DNA of 64,000 nt from Flavobacteria bacterium BBFL7. Its GTDB lineage: Bacteria; Bacteroidota; Bacteroidia; Flavobacteriales; Flavobacteriaceae. The number at the start of each line of letters is the position of its first letter. Position 1 is the first letter of the stretch. Of the stretch, positions 27,079-36,942 are shown piece by piece. The position numbers and the translations under genes were made by a program. The DNA lies in contig CH672375.1 in assembly GCA_000153385.1 (NCBI GenBank), positions 416,352 through 480,351 on the forward strand. The letters run 5' to 3'. The notes below the pieces were generated by a model, which was given only the letters and a program-made list of their open reading frames with translations, ran no database searches and was not told the DNA's origin.

Positions 27079-28554
27079 TTATTTACGACTATAATTAGGT
27101 GCCTCTTTAGTAATCGTTACATCATGTGGGTGACTTTCATTCACACCAGCTGCTGTGATTTTAACAAAGCGACCATTACTTTTCAATGATTCTATATCAC
27201 CAGCTCCACAATAACCCATTCCAGCACGCAAACCACCTATAAACTGAGTCATGCTTTCTACTAGATCTCCTTTATAAGGAACACGTCCTACAATTCCTTC
27301 AGGAACTAATTTTTTAATATCATCTTCAACATCCTGAAAGTAACGATCTTTTGAACCATGCTGCATAGCCTCAACAGACCCCATTCCTCGATAAGATTTG
27401 AATTTACGACCGTCATATATGATTGTTTCACCTGGAGACTCTGTTGTACCAGCAAGCATAGAACCTAACATTACACAATCTGCTCCTGCCGCTATTGCTT
27501 TAGGAATATCACCTGTGTAACGTATTCCACCATCTGCAATTACAGGAACTCCTGTACCTTTTAAAGCATGAGAAGCTTCCATTACCGCACTTAATTGAGG
27601 AAATCCAACACCAGCTACAACTCGAGTAGTACAGATAGATCCAGGACCTATTCCTACTTTAACAGCATCTGCACCTGCATCAGCTAAATATTTAGCAGCT
27701 TCGGCCGTGGCAACATTTCCAACAACAACATCCAGATCAGGATAAGCAGCTTTGACTATTTTAAGGACATCTACCACACCTTTTGTATGACCGTGTGCCG
27801 TATCAATAACAACAGCATCTACTCCAGCATCTACTAAAGCTCCAGCTCTATCAACCGCATCACCTGTAACTCCTATTGCAGCAGCCACTCGCAAACGACC
27901 ATACTGGTCCTTATTTGCATTAGGTTTCAATGTTAATTTTGTGATATCTCTAAAGGTGATTAAACCTACTAACTTGTCTTGATCATCAACAACTAGTAAT
28001 TTTTCTATTTTATATTCTTGCAAAATTGCCTCTGCATCATGCAATGATGTACCAGCCTTTGCGGTAATTAAATTCTCTGATGTCATGACATCAGTAACAG
28101 AGCGATTATTATCTTTTTCAAATCGTAAATCTCTATTAGTAACAATCCCTTTAATAAAGCCTTCATCATCCACGATAGGAATTCCACCTATACTATGTTC
28201 TCTCATGCTAGCTTTTGCATCTCCTATAGTAGCTTCTATAGTAAGAGTGACCGGATCGATAATCATACCACTTTCTGCACGTTTTACACGTCTTACTTTT
28301 TGAGCCTGAGCTTCAATAGACATATTTTTATGTAGAATCCCTATTCCTCCTTCTTGAGCCATTGCGATAGCCATACGACTTTCTGTAACCGTATCCATGG
28401 CCGCACTTATAACAGGCGCATTAAGAGTAATATTTCTTGAGAATTTTGTCTTGATACTTACTTCGCGAGGTAGCACCTCACTATAAGCAGGTACAAGCAG
28501 TACATCATCATAGGTTAAACCTTCACCTATAAATTTAGAATCGTGGGATATCAT
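27079..28554 (-). CDS. guaB: inosine-5'-monophosphate dehydrogenase
   Basis: A 491-residue IMPDH, converting IMP to XMP in guanine nucleotide synthesis. It shows [20 protein letters not shown], two CBS domains (about 95-205), the NAD/IMP loop [15 protein letters not shown] with the catalytic Cys, the [10 protein letters not shown] segment and a YRGMGS flap. I choose the ATG at 28554. The frame extends upstream to a TTG at 28578, but that TTG lies inside the TATATTTG promoter element. It heads the guaB-FAH-Hpt-cinA operon. Confidence 0.95.
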   Translation of the reverse strand: MISHDSKFIGEGLTYDDVLLVPAYSEVLPREVSIKTKFSRNITLNAPVISAAMDTVTESRMAIAMAQEGGIGILHKNMSIEAQAQKVRRVKRAESGMIIDPVTLTIEATIGDAKASMREHSIGGIPIVDDEGFIKGIVTNRDLRFEKDNNRSVTDVMTSENLITAKAGTSLHDAEAILQEYKIEKLLVVDDQDKLVGLITFRDITKLTLKPNANKDQYGRLRVAAAIGVTGDAVDRAGALVDAGVDAVVIDTAHGHTKGVVDVLKIVKAAYPDLDVVVGNVATAEAAKYLADAGADAVKVGIGPGSICTTRVVAGVGFPQLSAVMEASHALKGTGVPVIADGGIRYTGDIPKAIAAGADCVMLGSMLAGTTESPGETIIYDGRKFKSYRGMGSVEAMQHGSKDRYFQDVEDDIKKLVPEGIVGRVPYKGDLVESMTQFIGGLRAGMGYCGAGDIESLKSNGRFVKITAAGVNESHPHDVTITKEAPNYSRK

Positions 28555-28583
28555 GCAATAGAATTTTATTGCATGCAAATATA
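28553..28583 (-). promoter_or_regulatory. guaB promoter -7 element and inverted repeat at start
   Basis: TATATTTG on the minus strand (28576-28583) fits TAnnTTTG and lies 21 bases before the ATG. Between it and the start is an inverted repeat, ATGCAATA (28553-28560) and TATTGCAT (28567-28574), whose one arm includes the ATG. It could be an operator or leader hairpin. Confidence 0.5.
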
Positions 28584-28746
28584 CGTTTTTTAATTAGTGC
28601 CCGTACATTAAGAATCTCTTAATAAGTGAGTCTCTAATTAGCTACAAAATTTAATTCATAATGAAAAGCAATTCTATTCTAATCAGCTATCAGAAAAAAC
28701 AATGATAAAACAACGCGCTTATCTTTAATAAATCTAAATAAGGATA

Positions 28747-28754
28747 TATTTTTG
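28747..28754 (+). promoter_or_regulatory. TAnnTTTG promoter element of the iron cluster
   Basis: TATTTTTG lies 48 bases before the ATG of the DUF4856 gene, matching the Bacteroidota -7 consensus. No clear TTG at -33 is seen. Confidence 0.5.
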
Positions 28755-28802
28755 CAGCCGATTTAACCACGATTATTTATATTAAGTCTAAATAAAACTA
28801 TA

Positions 28803-30008
28803 ATGATTTTAAGAAGAATAACTTTACTTGCCGCTACCGCTTTAGCTACATTAACAACTGTTTCCTGTGACAGCGATGATGATGCAACTGCAAATAATGT
28901 ACTTGCACCTACATCTTATTCATTTAATAGAGGAACAGAAACTTCTGTAAGTTACTCTGGGCAATCAACACGTATTGCAATGGCCGAAGAAATTAAAAGT
29001 GCTTTTAAGGAAACTACTACCACAGAATCTGAATTATCAAATATGTTTGCTCACGTAGCTGGATCTGATGATTTCAGTGATGCAGACTTAAATGCTTCTG
29101 ATAAAAGTGTCCGAAGTAAAGTTGCAGCTAGTGCCGACTATTTTTCTAGCAACGCTACAGACGCTGCTGTTATTAAAGCAGATTTTGATGGTTTTATATC
29201 TTCACAAGTAAATGATATTTTCCCTGTATGGAACAATACTGCTAGCGCTGGTGTTCCTGGACAGATTCAACAAGCTGGTGGTGGTACCATCAGATATGTA
29301 AACGCAAAAGGTCTAGAATATGACCAAGCTTTTGCAAAAGGTTTATTAGGAGCACTAATGACTGATCAAATCTTAAATAATTATTTAAGCACCACAGTTT
29401 TAGATGAAGGAACTAACAGAACAGATAATAATAATGATGTATTAGTTTCAGGTAAAAACTATACTAACATGGAACACAAATGGGATGAGGCCTTTGGATA
29501 CTTGTATGGTGCAGAACCAGACGCTACAATGCCAGTTCTAGATCAAGATAGTTTTTTAAGTGAGTACATTGATCGTGTAGAAGGTGATGCAGATTTTGCT
29601 GGTATTGCCACTACCATTTATGATGCGTTCAAATTAGGACGTGCAGCGATAGTTGAAAAAAACTATACTGTAAGAGATGAACAAGCAGCTATCATAAGAG
29701 AAAACATTTCTTTAATTCCTGCTGTAAGAGCTGTTTTCTATTTACAAAATGGAAAGGATAATTTGACAACAGATCCAGCAAGAGCATTTCATGGCCTTTC
29801 TGAAGCTTATGGATTTATATACAGTCTTCAATTTACTCGCAATCCTAATACAGACGCTCCATACTTTAGTAAATCAGAAGTTGATAATTACTTAAATCAA
29901 CTGATGGTAGGAAATGGTTTTTGGGATGTTACTGCTACTACTCTAGATCAAATATCTGATGACATAGCAACACGATTCAATTTTACTACTGCACAAGCTA
30001 GTAATTAA
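28803..30008 (+). CDS. DUF4856-type surface lipoprotein
   Basis: A 401-residue lipoprotein with cysteine 22 (TVSCDSDDDA); the acidic run after the Cys resembles the surface-export signal of Bacteroidota. It has ALLGALMTDQILNNYLST and KWDEAFGYLYGAEPD, consistent with DUF4856, which is distantly related to imelysin proteins and often sits beside them. Likely role: part of an iron-binding or uptake system at the outer membrane. The mechanism is unknown. Confidence 0.75.
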   Translation: MILRRITLLAATALATLTTVSCDSDDDATANNVLAPTSYSFNRGTETSVSYSGQSTRIAMAEEIKSAFKETTTTESELSNMFAHVAGSDDFSDADLNASDKSVRSKVAASADYFSSNATDAAVIKADFDGFISSQVNDIFPVWNNTASAGVPGQIQQAGGGTIRYVNAKGLEYDQAFAKGLLGALMTDQILNNYLSTTVLDEGTNRTDNNNDVLVSGKNYTNMEHKWDEAFGYLYGAEPDATMPVLDQDSFLSEYIDRVEGDADFAGIATTIYDAFKLGRAAIVEKNYTVRDEQAAIIRENISLIPAVRAVFYLQNGKDNLTTDPARAFHGLSEAYGFIYSLQFTRNPNTDAPYFSKSEVDNYLNQLMVGNGFWDVTATTLDQISDDIATRFNFTTAQASN

Positions 30009-30058
30009 ATTATCATTTTTTTAATGTAGTTAATAGTAAACTCTTTCGACTACAACGG

Positions 30059-30066
30059 TAAATTTG
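30059..30066 (+). promoter_or_regulatory. TAnnTTTG-like element before imelysin gene
   Basis: TAAATTTG lies 18 bases before the ATG at 30085. It suggests a secondary promoter between the two lipoprotein genes; -33 is unclear. Confidence 0.35.
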
Positions 30067-30084
30067 CAAACTTTTAAAAATTAA

Positions 30085-31209
30085 ATGATGAATTTCAAGC
30101 AAATAGCGATACTTCTGTTTTCTTTTTCAATATTGATCTCATGTACAGAATCGAATGATGATTCCGATAATGGGTCTTCAGATAGTTTTGATAGAAAAGC
30201 TCTTTTAGAAAATGCAGCAGATAATATTATTATTCCAGCGTTACAAGATTTAAATTCTGACTTAATAAACTTAAAAGCTTCAAAAGACCTGTTTATAACT
30301 ACACCTAATCAGGCTAATCTCGATAATTTGAGATCTGACTGGTTAATTGCTTATAAAACATGGCAATATGTTGAAATGTTCAATATAGGTAAGGCCGAAG
30401 AGATTCTCTATAATTTCCAGATGAACATCTACCCAACAAATACGACTGATATCCAAAACAATATCGCGTCTGGAAATTATGACCTTACTAGTCCTAATAA
30501 TAATGATGCTGTAGGTTTTCCTGCATTAGATTATTTACTTTATGGTTTGAGCAGTGATGACAGCACTATAATTGATTTTTATTCTACAAATACTAACGCT
30601 GTAGGTTATGCTAATTATTTAAGTGATGTTATCAATCAAATGGAAGCACTTACTAATTTAGTATTAACTGACTGGACTAGTTCTTACAGAGATATATTTG
30701 TAAACAGTACAGCAAACACAGCGTCGAGCTCTGTAAATATGCTTGTAAATGATTTCATTTTCTACTATGAAAAAGGTTTGAGAGCTAATAAAATAGGTAT
30801 TCCTGCTGGAGTCTTTTCAACAACACCACTTGCAGATAAAGTTGAAGGATTTTATAGTGAAATCTATTCTAAAGATCTAGCCTTAATCGCTTTAAAAGCA
30901 GCTCAAGATTTCTTTAATGGTAAAGCGTATCAAAGTACAATTACAGGTGTAAGTTATGCTAGTTATGTAACTACTTTAAGAACTAACAGCGGTTCTTCAG
31001 ACCTTACAGCTTCTATTAACAATCAGATAGAGGCTGCTAGAACTGAACTTAACCAACTCGATAATAATTTATTTAATCAAGTTAACAGCAATAACACTGC
31101 TATGTTAATGACCTATGATGAGCTACAACGTGTCACTGTTTTATTAAAAGTAGATATGTTACAAACGCTCAATATAAGTGTGGACTATGTCGACGCAGAT
31201 GGTGATTAA
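30085..31209 (+). CDS. imelysin-like (M75 family) lipoprotein
   Basis: A 374-residue lipoprotein with lipobox cysteine 20 (ILISCTESNDDS). Two helical imelysin-like halves follow, with YKTWQYVEMFNIGKAEE (about 91-107) and GFPALDYLLYG near 154-164. The canonical imelysin motif GxHxxE is replaced here by GFPALD, so the putative metal-binding His and Glu are Pro and Asp. Imelysins are iron-regulated periplasmic proteins of EfeO/IrpA type. The adjacent TonB receptor supports an iron role, but metal binding by this variant is doubtful. Confidence 0.78.
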   Translation: MMNFKQIAILLFSFSILISCTESNDDSDNGSSDSFDRKALLENAADNIIIPALQDLNSDLINLKASKDLFITTPNQANLDNLRSDWLIAYKTWQYVEMFNIGKAEEILYNFQMNIYPTNTTDIQNNIASGNYDLTSPNNNDAVGFPALDYLLYGLSSDDSTIIDFYSTNTNAVGYANYLSDVINQMEALTNLVLTDWTSSYRDIFVNSTANTASSSVNMLVNDFIFYYEKGLRANKIGIPAGVFSTTPLADKVEGFYSEIYSKDLALIALKAAQDFFNGKAYQSTITGVSYASYVTTLRTNSGSSDLTASINNQIEAARTELNQLDNNLFNQVNSNNTAMLMTYDELQRVTVLLKVDMLQTLNISVDYVDADGD

Positions 31210-31229
31210 TATTTATTTATTAATAACAA

Positions 31230-31270
31230 AAAGGTTGTTTACATACTTTTGTATGGGACAACCTTTTTTT
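31230..31270 (+). terminator. terminator, with embedded promoter-like element
   Basis: GGTTGT (31233-31238) pairs with ACAACC (31258-31263), an inner CATAC/GTATG stem caps it, and seven T follow. Within the loop TACTTTTG (31244-31251) fits the TAnnTTTG promoter consensus, 24 bases before the next ATG. Confidence 0.8.
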
Positions 31271-31275
31271 AGGTT

Positions 31276-32658
31276 ATGACAAAAACAACTTTATCATATT
31301 GGGATAAAAGTACCTCGGCCGCTCCATTAGCGGTTTTCCGCATTGGATTCGGAGTCATGATGACTTATAGTATAATTAGATTTGCCCTACACGGTTGGAT
31401 CAATAGTCTTTATATAGAACCAACATATCATTTTTCCTATTATGGATTGGACTGGATACAACCTTTAGGATCATTTACTTATATATTATTTGCAGAATGT
31501 GGCCTGTCAGCATTTTGTATAGCAATAGGTTATCGATATAGACTAGCGATAATACTTTTTTTCTTAAGCTTTACTTATATTGAATTGATGGATAAGACAA
31601 CATATCTTAACCATTATTACTTTATCAGCATACTGAGCTTTTTGATGATATTCTTACCATCAAATCGCTACTTTTCCATTGATTACTACCACACAAATAA
31701 ATCATTATCGGCAGTTCCATCCATTCCTCGATGGACTATAGACAGCATTAAGTTATTGTTGAGCATTGTATATGTATATGCTGGACTAGCAAAACTTAAT
31801 AGTGACTGGCTCTTAAAAGCCATGCCATTAAAAATATGGCTACCGTCTAAATATGATATACCATTTTTAGGTGATTTAATGCAGCAAGAATGGGTTCACT
31901 ATACTTTTAGTTGGACTGGAATGCTTTATGATTTGCTTATTCCTTTTTTATTAGTTTATAAAAAAACACGTATTTGGGGCTTTATCGCAGTCATCATTTT
32001 TCATGTAATGACTCGTGTCTTATTTCCTATAGGCATGTTTCCTTTTATTATGATCGTAAGTGCCTTGGTATTTTTTGACAGCACATTACACGAAAAAATC
32101 CTTTCTTATTTAAGAATTAAGTTAGAACCATTTACATCGTTATGGTCTACGCTTTCGCGAAAGCGTAACAGAAAAATTCCTTTTGAAATTAAATATCAAA
32201 ACTTCATCATACCAGTAATCTTATTATTTTTTAGCATTCAACTAATTCTTCCATGGCGATACCTAAGTTATCCAGGTGAACTATTCTGGACAGAAGAAGG
32301 TTATAGATTTTCATGGCGCGTGATGTTAATGGAAAAAATGGGAAGTGCTCAGTTTAAAATAGTAGATGCATCCGGACAATCTTTTTACATACAAAATGAT
32401 GATTTTCTCACCTCGTTTCAAGAGAAACAAATGAGTTCTCAACCAGATTTTATATTAGAATACGCTCACTTTTTAGGTGATCATTATACTGCACAAGGAT
32501 ATAAAGGTATTGAAGTCTATGTAGACTGTTATGCTGCTTTAAACGGAAGAACGAGTCGCAGATTGATTGATCCTAATACCGATTTATACCAGATTAAAGA
32601 ATCATTCCAGCACAAAGACTGGATATTACCATTAGAAGATGAAATTAAAGGTTTATAG
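31276..32658 (+). CDS. HTTM-domain membrane protein (vitamin K carboxylase-like)
   Basis: The 460-residue protein has an N-terminal WDKSTSAAPLAVFRIGFGVMM, the typical HTTM opening, and about eight hydrophobic helices through residue 330. A C-terminal soluble region follows (EEGYRFSWRVMLMEKMGSAQF). HTTM domains include vitamin K-dependent gamma-carboxylase, but bacterial functions are mostly unknown. The palindrome encodes LSRKR in a loop between helices (about residues 292-297). Its 3' end overlaps the TonB receptor start by 20 bases, so they are coupled. Confidence 0.8.
   Translation: MTKTTLSYWDKSTSAAPLAVFRIGFGVMMTYSIIRFALHGWINSLYIEPTYHFSYYGLDWIQPLGSFTYILFAECGLSAFCIAIGYRYRLAIILFFLSFTYIELMDKTTYLNHYYFISILSFLMIFLPSNRYFSIDYYHTNKSLSAVPSIPRWTIDSIKLLLSIVYVYAGLAKLNSDWLLKAMPLKIWLPSKYDIPFLGDLMQQEWVHYTFSWTGMLYDLLIPFLLVYKKTRIWGFIAVIIFHVMTRVLFPIGMFPFIMIVSALVFFDSTLHEKILSYLRIKLEPFTSLWSTLSRKRNRKIPFEIKYQNFIIPVILLFFSIQLILPWRYLSYPGELFWTEEGYRFSWRVMLMEKMGSAQFKIVDASGQSFYIQNDDFLTSFQEKQMSSQPDFILEYAHFLGDHYTAQGYKGIEVYVDCYAALNGRTSRRLIDPNTDLYQIKESFQHKDWILPLEDEIKGL
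32150..32165. repeat. iterated palindrome copy 7
   Basis: Perfect 16-bp copy (18 bp with A 32149 and T 32166) inside the HTTM gene, read as LSRKR. Confidence 0.95.
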
Positions 32659-35068
32659 TGTTTTAATATTATTGATAGGGACCTGCTTCCTATCCTATGC
32701 ACAATCTTATCAGGTATCGGGAACGGTTACAGATGGTGCAACAGGTAATGCTATTGAAAACGTAACCATATATGATAAAGATAATGGTCAACTAGCTATC
32801 ACAGATGTGAACGGTCGGTACCTTTTCACGACTACTCAAAATGAATTGACACTTATATGGTTTAGTTATGAATATGTCGTTTACGAGGAATCCATTACTG
32901 TCAATAAAGACATAGTTAAAGATGTGAAACTTCAACAATTAGGCGAAGAGTTAACAGCCATTGAATTAACGGTGCGCAAAGAAAAGCTGTTCCAATTAGA
33001 ACGCTTAAAAGACGTAGAAGGCACCTCTATTTATGCCGGTAAAAAAACAGAAGTTGTACTTATTAAAAATTCCACAGCAAATCTAGCTGCAAATAATGCG
33101 CGTCAGATATTTAATCAGGTTGCTGGTCTTAATATCTATCAAAATGATGATGCTGGTTTACAATTAAATATAGGTGGACGTGGACTAGATCCTAATAGAA
33201 CTGCAAATTTTAATACGAGACAAAATGGTTATGACATCAGTGCAGACGTGCTAGGGTACCCAGAAAGTTACTATGCACCACCTGCAGAAGGCTTACAAAG
33301 TATACAAGTTATACGTGGCGCTGCTTCTCTACAATACGGGACACAATTCGGTGGTTTAGTGAATTTTGTAATGAAAGAACCTCACCAATCTAAACCTCTA
33401 GAGCTTATTACCCGAAACACTATAGGTTCTAATGGATTGTATACTAATTTCACAAGTCTAAGCGGTACCAGTGGTAAATGGAGTTATTATACTTTTTTTA
33501 ATTATAAAAAAGGTGATGGCTTTAGACCTAATTCTCAATTTGAATCTAAGAATATTTATGCTCATGTAGGATATCAATTGAATGATAAAACTAAGGTAAC
33601 CGGAGAAATTACTTATCTCAATTACCTAGCTCAACAAGCTGGTGGACTTAATGATCGACAATTTGAGGAGAATCCTTTTCAAAGTAATCGAGAACGTAAC
33701 TGGTTTGAAGTAGATTGGTTTTTATACAATTTTAAGTTATCTCATGATTTTTCTGAAGACACAAAATTCACTTTTAACGCATTTGGACTTCAAGCACAAC
33801 GTAATGCATTAGGCTTTAGAACTAATCGTGTCGATCAAATTGATCCTGGTACAGAAAGAGATTTAATAAAAGGAGATTTTAATAATTACGGTGCCGAGGC
33901 GAGATTTTTAAGCACTTATAACATTGCTCATAAGAAGAATATTTTCTTAATAGGATCTAAGTTTTATAAAGCAAACAACACAAGTACTCAAGGTCCTGGA
34001 AGTGATGGTAGCGATGCAGACTTTGACTTTAGATTTGATGAATATCCTAATTACTCCAATCAAAACGACTTTGTATATCCTAATTTAAACATCTCTCTAT
34101 TCGGCGAGAACATCTTTTATGTAAACGATAAACTTTCATTTACACCAGGATTCAGATTAGAATACATCAAAACAGAAAGTGAAGGTTTTACCAGAGAAAT
34201 AAGAACTGACGCTGCTGGAAATGTTATTTTTAACGAAGTAATTGATGAAAACAGATCTAATGAAAGAACCTTTGCCTTACTAGGTTTAGGGACTAGTTAT
34301 AAAGCAAATGATGCGATAGAATTATATGGTAATATCTCACAGAATTATAGGTCTGTAACATTTACCGACATAAGCACTATTAATCCTGCTTTTGAAATTG
34401 ATCCAAACATCGACGACGAGAAAGGTTTTACTGCAGACATAGGTGCACGTGGTAATTTTAACGACTTCATATCTTATGACGCTAGTGCATTTGCGTTGTT
34501 TTATAATGACCGAATAGGTTTTACACAGGTCGTTGCAGATGATGGTCGTGTAAAAAGTCAACGAGGTAATGTAGGAGACGCTGTTATTTATGGTTTAGAA
34601 AGTCTAGTGGATCTTAATTTACAGAAACTATTCATTAAAAACCGAGCTTATAAATTCAATCTATTTTTCAACACTTCTTTAGTAAGTTCAGAATACACAA
34701 ATTCTGATGCCAGTGGTATTGAAGGAAATAAAGTGGAGTTTATACCAGAATTAAATTTTAAAACAGGTTTTCAATTAGGATATAAAAACTTCATGTCCAG
34801 TATCCAATACTCATATCTATCGCAACAATTCACAGATGCTACAAATGCTACTGATGGGAATCTTAGTGGTGTAATAGGTGCTATACCAGCTTATGATGTT
34901 TTGGACTTTTCGGCCTCATATAAATATAGCAGGTTTAAACTAGAAGCTGGAATTAATAACGTATTAGACAACGCTTATTTCACTAGGAGAGCAACCGGTT
35001 ATCCAGGACCAGGAATTATCACCTCGCCTAATCGTAATTACTACCTAACATTAGAAATTAAAATATAA
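32639..35068 (+). CDS. TonB-dependent outer-membrane receptor (FecA-like)
   Basis: An 809-residue receptor. A signal peptide (MKLKVYSVLILLIGTCFLSYAQ) precedes a carboxypeptidase-regulatory-like domain (VSGTVTDGATGNAIENVTI), then a plug (NNARQIFNQVAGLNIYQND, IQVIRGAASLQYGTQFGG) and a 22-strand barrel ending NRNYYLTLEIKI. FecA-type receptors import ferric citrate or other iron complexes. The preceding imelysin-like and DUF4856 proteins favour iron as substrate. The start codon lies within the HTTM gene. Confidence 0.9.
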   Translation: MKLKVYSVLILLIGTCFLSYAQSYQVSGTVTDGATGNAIENVTIYDKDNGQLAITDVNGRYLFTTTQNELTLIWFSYEYVVYEESITVNKDIVKDVKLQQLGEELTAIELTVRKEKLFQLERLKDVEGTSIYAGKKTEVVLIKNSTANLAANNARQIFNQVAGLNIYQNDDAGLQLNIGGRGLDPNRTANFNTRQNGYDISADVLGYPESYYAPPAEGLQSIQVIRGAASLQYGTQFGGLVNFVMKEPHQSKPLELITRNTIGSNGLYTNFTSLSGTSGKWSYYTFFNYKKGDGFRPNSQFESKNIYAHVGYQLNDKTKVTGEITYLNYLAQQAGGLNDRQFEENPFQSNRERNWFEVDWFLYNFKLSHDFSEDTKFTFNAFGLQAQRNALGFRTNRVDQIDPGTERDLIKGDFNNYGAEARFLSTYNIAHKKNIFLIGSKFYKANNTSTQGPGSDGSDADFDFRFDEYPNYSNQNDFVYPNLNISLFGENIFYVNDKLSFTPGFRLEYIKTESEGFTREIRTDAAGNVIFNEVIDENRSNERTFALLGLGTSYKANDAIELYGNISQNYRSVTFTDISTINPAFEIDPNIDDEKGFTADIGARGNFNDFISYDASAFALFYNDRIGFTQVVADDGRVKSQRGNVGDAVIYGLESLVDLNLQKLFIKNRAYKFNLFFNTSLVSSEYTNSDASGIEGNKVEFIPELNFKTGFQLGYKNFMSSIQYSYLSQQFTDATNATDGNLSGVIGAIPAYDVLDFSASYKYSRFKLEAGINNVLDNAYFTRRATGYPGPGIITSPNRNYYLTLEIKI

Positions 35069-35239
35069 AATTCTAACTGTTCAAATTATCATATTCTTAA
35101 AATGAGCCTGTTCTAATTATTGATATTAGAATTTTCTTACTAATTGCTCACATTTTTTCAATTTAAACTATTGTGTAGCGAAAACTATTTTACTAAATTG
35201 CTAACGTTTTGTAAAGTTAATTCAAAATGCTTTCCCCTA

Positions 35240-35273
35240 AAATGCCCTAATTCATAAGTAGGGCATTTTTTTT
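35240..35273 (+). terminator. Rho-independent terminator of the iron cluster
   Basis: AAATGCCCTA (35240-35249) pairs with TAGGGCATTT (35259-35268) followed by further T. It closes the TonB receptor transcript and abuts the convergent methyltransferase stop. Confidence 0.88.
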
Positions 35274-36069
35274 ATGCCTTTATAGCTCTTACTTCAAAAA
35301 TCATAGGGTACAATCCATCCTTTAAATGGTATAATCCATCATCTTGCAATTTCATATCTGGAAAAACATCATAAGGACTGCCATCATGCTCAGCAAGTAA
35401 GTTAATAGTAAGACCAGCGTCAATAAGTGACTGTACAACTTCACTAAGACTATGATTCCATCCATACTCTTTACTCACCATTTTAGATTTATTATTTGCA
35501 TAGGTACCTTCATACTCATCATATATAGCTTCTTCTCTAGCATAATGATATTTCATAACTGGTGGCGTGACGTTATAATCATACATCCAGGCGATAGGAT
35601 GAAAATCTACTATATAAAAGATACCACCATTATTCAATCGATCATATATCATCCGTGCCCATGGTTTTAAATCAGGCAACCAACCTATTGTTCCATAACT
35701 AGTAAAAACAACATCAAATTTTTGTTCAATATATTTTGATGTGTCGAGTACATTACAACACACAAACTGTGCTGGTAAGCTTAGCTCTTTACTTAAGTTA
35801 CGAGCTAGTTTTATAGCTTCATCACTTATATCTACTCCAGTTACCACAGCACCTTTATGAGCCCAGCTTAAGGAGTCCTGCCCAAAATGACATTGTAAAT
35901 GCAACATCGATTTTCCCTTCACATCACCTAGTGCGTTTAACTCGTAGGAGTTAAGTGAATTTTTCGCTTTCGCGAAAGCGTGCTTATCATAGAACTCACT
36001 TTCAAAATGTATAGCCGCCTTTTTATTCCAAGTGTTTTTATTTATTTCAAATGCTTCCTGTAAATCCAT
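35272..36069 (-). CDS. class I SAM-dependent methyltransferase
   Basis: A 265-residue methyltransferase with KSMLHLQCHFGQDSLSWAHKG as motif I region, VTGVDISDEAIKLA after it, FDVVFTSYGTIGWL and NNGGIFYIVDFHPIAW. I choose the ATG at 36069 (MDLQEAFEINKNTW); the frame also has one at 36084. The iterated palindrome encodes AFAKA near residues 30-34. Its target is unknown; no neighbour helps. Confidence 0.8.
   Translation of the reverse strand: MDLQEAFEINKNTWNKKAAIHFESEFYDKHAFAKAKNSLNSYELNALGDVKGKSMLHLQCHFGQDSLSWAHKGAVVTGVDISDEAIKLARNLSKELSLPAQFVCCNVLDTSKYIEQKFDVVFTSYGTIGWLPDLKPWARMIYDRLNNGGIFYIVDFHPIAWMYDYNVTPPVMKYHYAREEAIYDEYEGTYANNKSKMVSKEYGWNHSLSEVVQSLIDAGLTINLLAEHDGSPYDVFPDMKLQDDGLYHLKDGLYPMIFEVRAIKA
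35965..35980. repeat. iterated palindrome copy 8
   Basis: Perfect 16-bp copy inside the methyltransferase gene, read as AFAKA. Confidence 0.95.
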
Positions 36070-36125
36070 ACTGCAATTTAGCAAAGTTTAAACATTTGAA
36101 AATGACGCTCATGAATAATTTGTTT

Positions 36126-36133
36126 TAACTTTG
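36126..36133 (+). promoter_or_regulatory. TAnnTTTG promoter element of the photolyase cluster
   Basis: TAACTTTG lies 18 bases before the ATG at 36152, fitting the Bacteroidota -7 consensus. Confidence 0.5.
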
Positions 36134-36151
36134 AGATAAAATATTAAACAA

Positions 36152-36805
36152 ATGAAGCATATTGATGCCATTGCTATAAAATCTATGGATCGTTTTTATC
36201 GTGGTAACCTTATTAATAGTGTTACAGGATTTAAGAGCGCAAACTTACTTGCTACTCGTTCCATTGATAATATAGACAACGTAGCCATGTTTAGTAGTGT
36301 CACCCATTTAGGAAGTAATCCAGCCATGTTTAGTTTTGTACAACGACCATTAGGACATGGAGTCGGGCATACTTATGAAAACTTAAAAGCTACTGGTAAA
36401 ATCACATTAAACCATGTAAATATGAACTTAGTAGATAGAGCACATCAATCAAGCGCAAAATATGCTGAACATATTTCAGAATTTGATGAGTTAGATATAG
36501 AATTACTTCGTCGCGATAATTTCAAAGTACCATTTGTAAATGAAGCGACCATACAAGTTGCGGCAGAATATGTAAACGAATATCCTATTAAAGAGAATAA
36601 CTGTATTCTAGTCATTTGTAAAATCACTGACATTTTTATAAAACCAGATATTTTACACAAAGACGGATGGCTAGACATAAGTAAAGCAGGTAGTGTTGCT
36701 ATAAATGGTTTAGACGGTTATGCCATCGCCAAAACAAAGAAGCGATTGTCTTATGCACAAATTGATAAAGAGTTAGAAGAACTTTCAATTGACAATGATG
36801 CGTAA
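36152..36805 (+). CDS. flavin reductase-like domain protein
   Basis: A 217-residue FMN-binding split-barrel protein: [52 protein letters not shown] and [20 protein letters not shown]. Members bind FMN and reduce or use flavins. It is the first gene of a run with DUF2256 and two photolyase-family proteins, so it may supply or reduce a flavin, which is inference. The next small gene starts inside its last codons. Confidence 0.82.
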   Translation: MKHIDAIAIKSMDRFYRGNLINSVTGFKSANLLATRSIDNIDNVAMFSSVTHLGSNPAMFSFVQRPLGHGVGHTYENLKATGKITLNHVNMNLVDRAHQSSAKYAEHISEFDELDIELLRRDNFKVPFVNEATIQVAAEYVNEYPIKENNCILVICKITDIFIKPDILHKDGWLDISKAGSVAINGLDGYAIAKTKKRLSYAQIDKELEELSIDNDA

Positions 36806-36929
36806 TCAACACAACTTACCTACTAAAATATGTCCGGTATGCAATAGAGAATTTACCTGGCGTAAAAAATGGGAAAAGAATTGGGAAACTGTAAAGTATT
36901 GTAGTAAAAGGTGTAGCGCAAATAAATAG
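36795..36929 (+). CDS. DUF2256 small zinc-ribbon-like protein
   Basis: A 44-residue protein with two cysteine pairs: CPVC at 13-16 and CSKRC at 36-40, with [16 protein letters not shown] between. This matches DUF2256, which is commonly found beside cryptochrome/photolyase genes. It overlaps the flavin reductase-like gene by 11 bases and ends 13 bases before cry-DASH. A second ATG follows the first by one codon (36798). Zinc binding is inferred from the cysteines. Confidence 0.85.
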   Translation: MMRNQHNLPTKICPVCNREFTWRKKWEKNWETVKYCSKRCSANK

Positions 36930-36942
36930 CATAAATTGATAT

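Noticed and set aside
28555-28578. TTG at 28578 as guaB start
   Set aside because: It overlaps the TATATTTG promoter element; the ATG at 28554 gives the usual family N-terminus.
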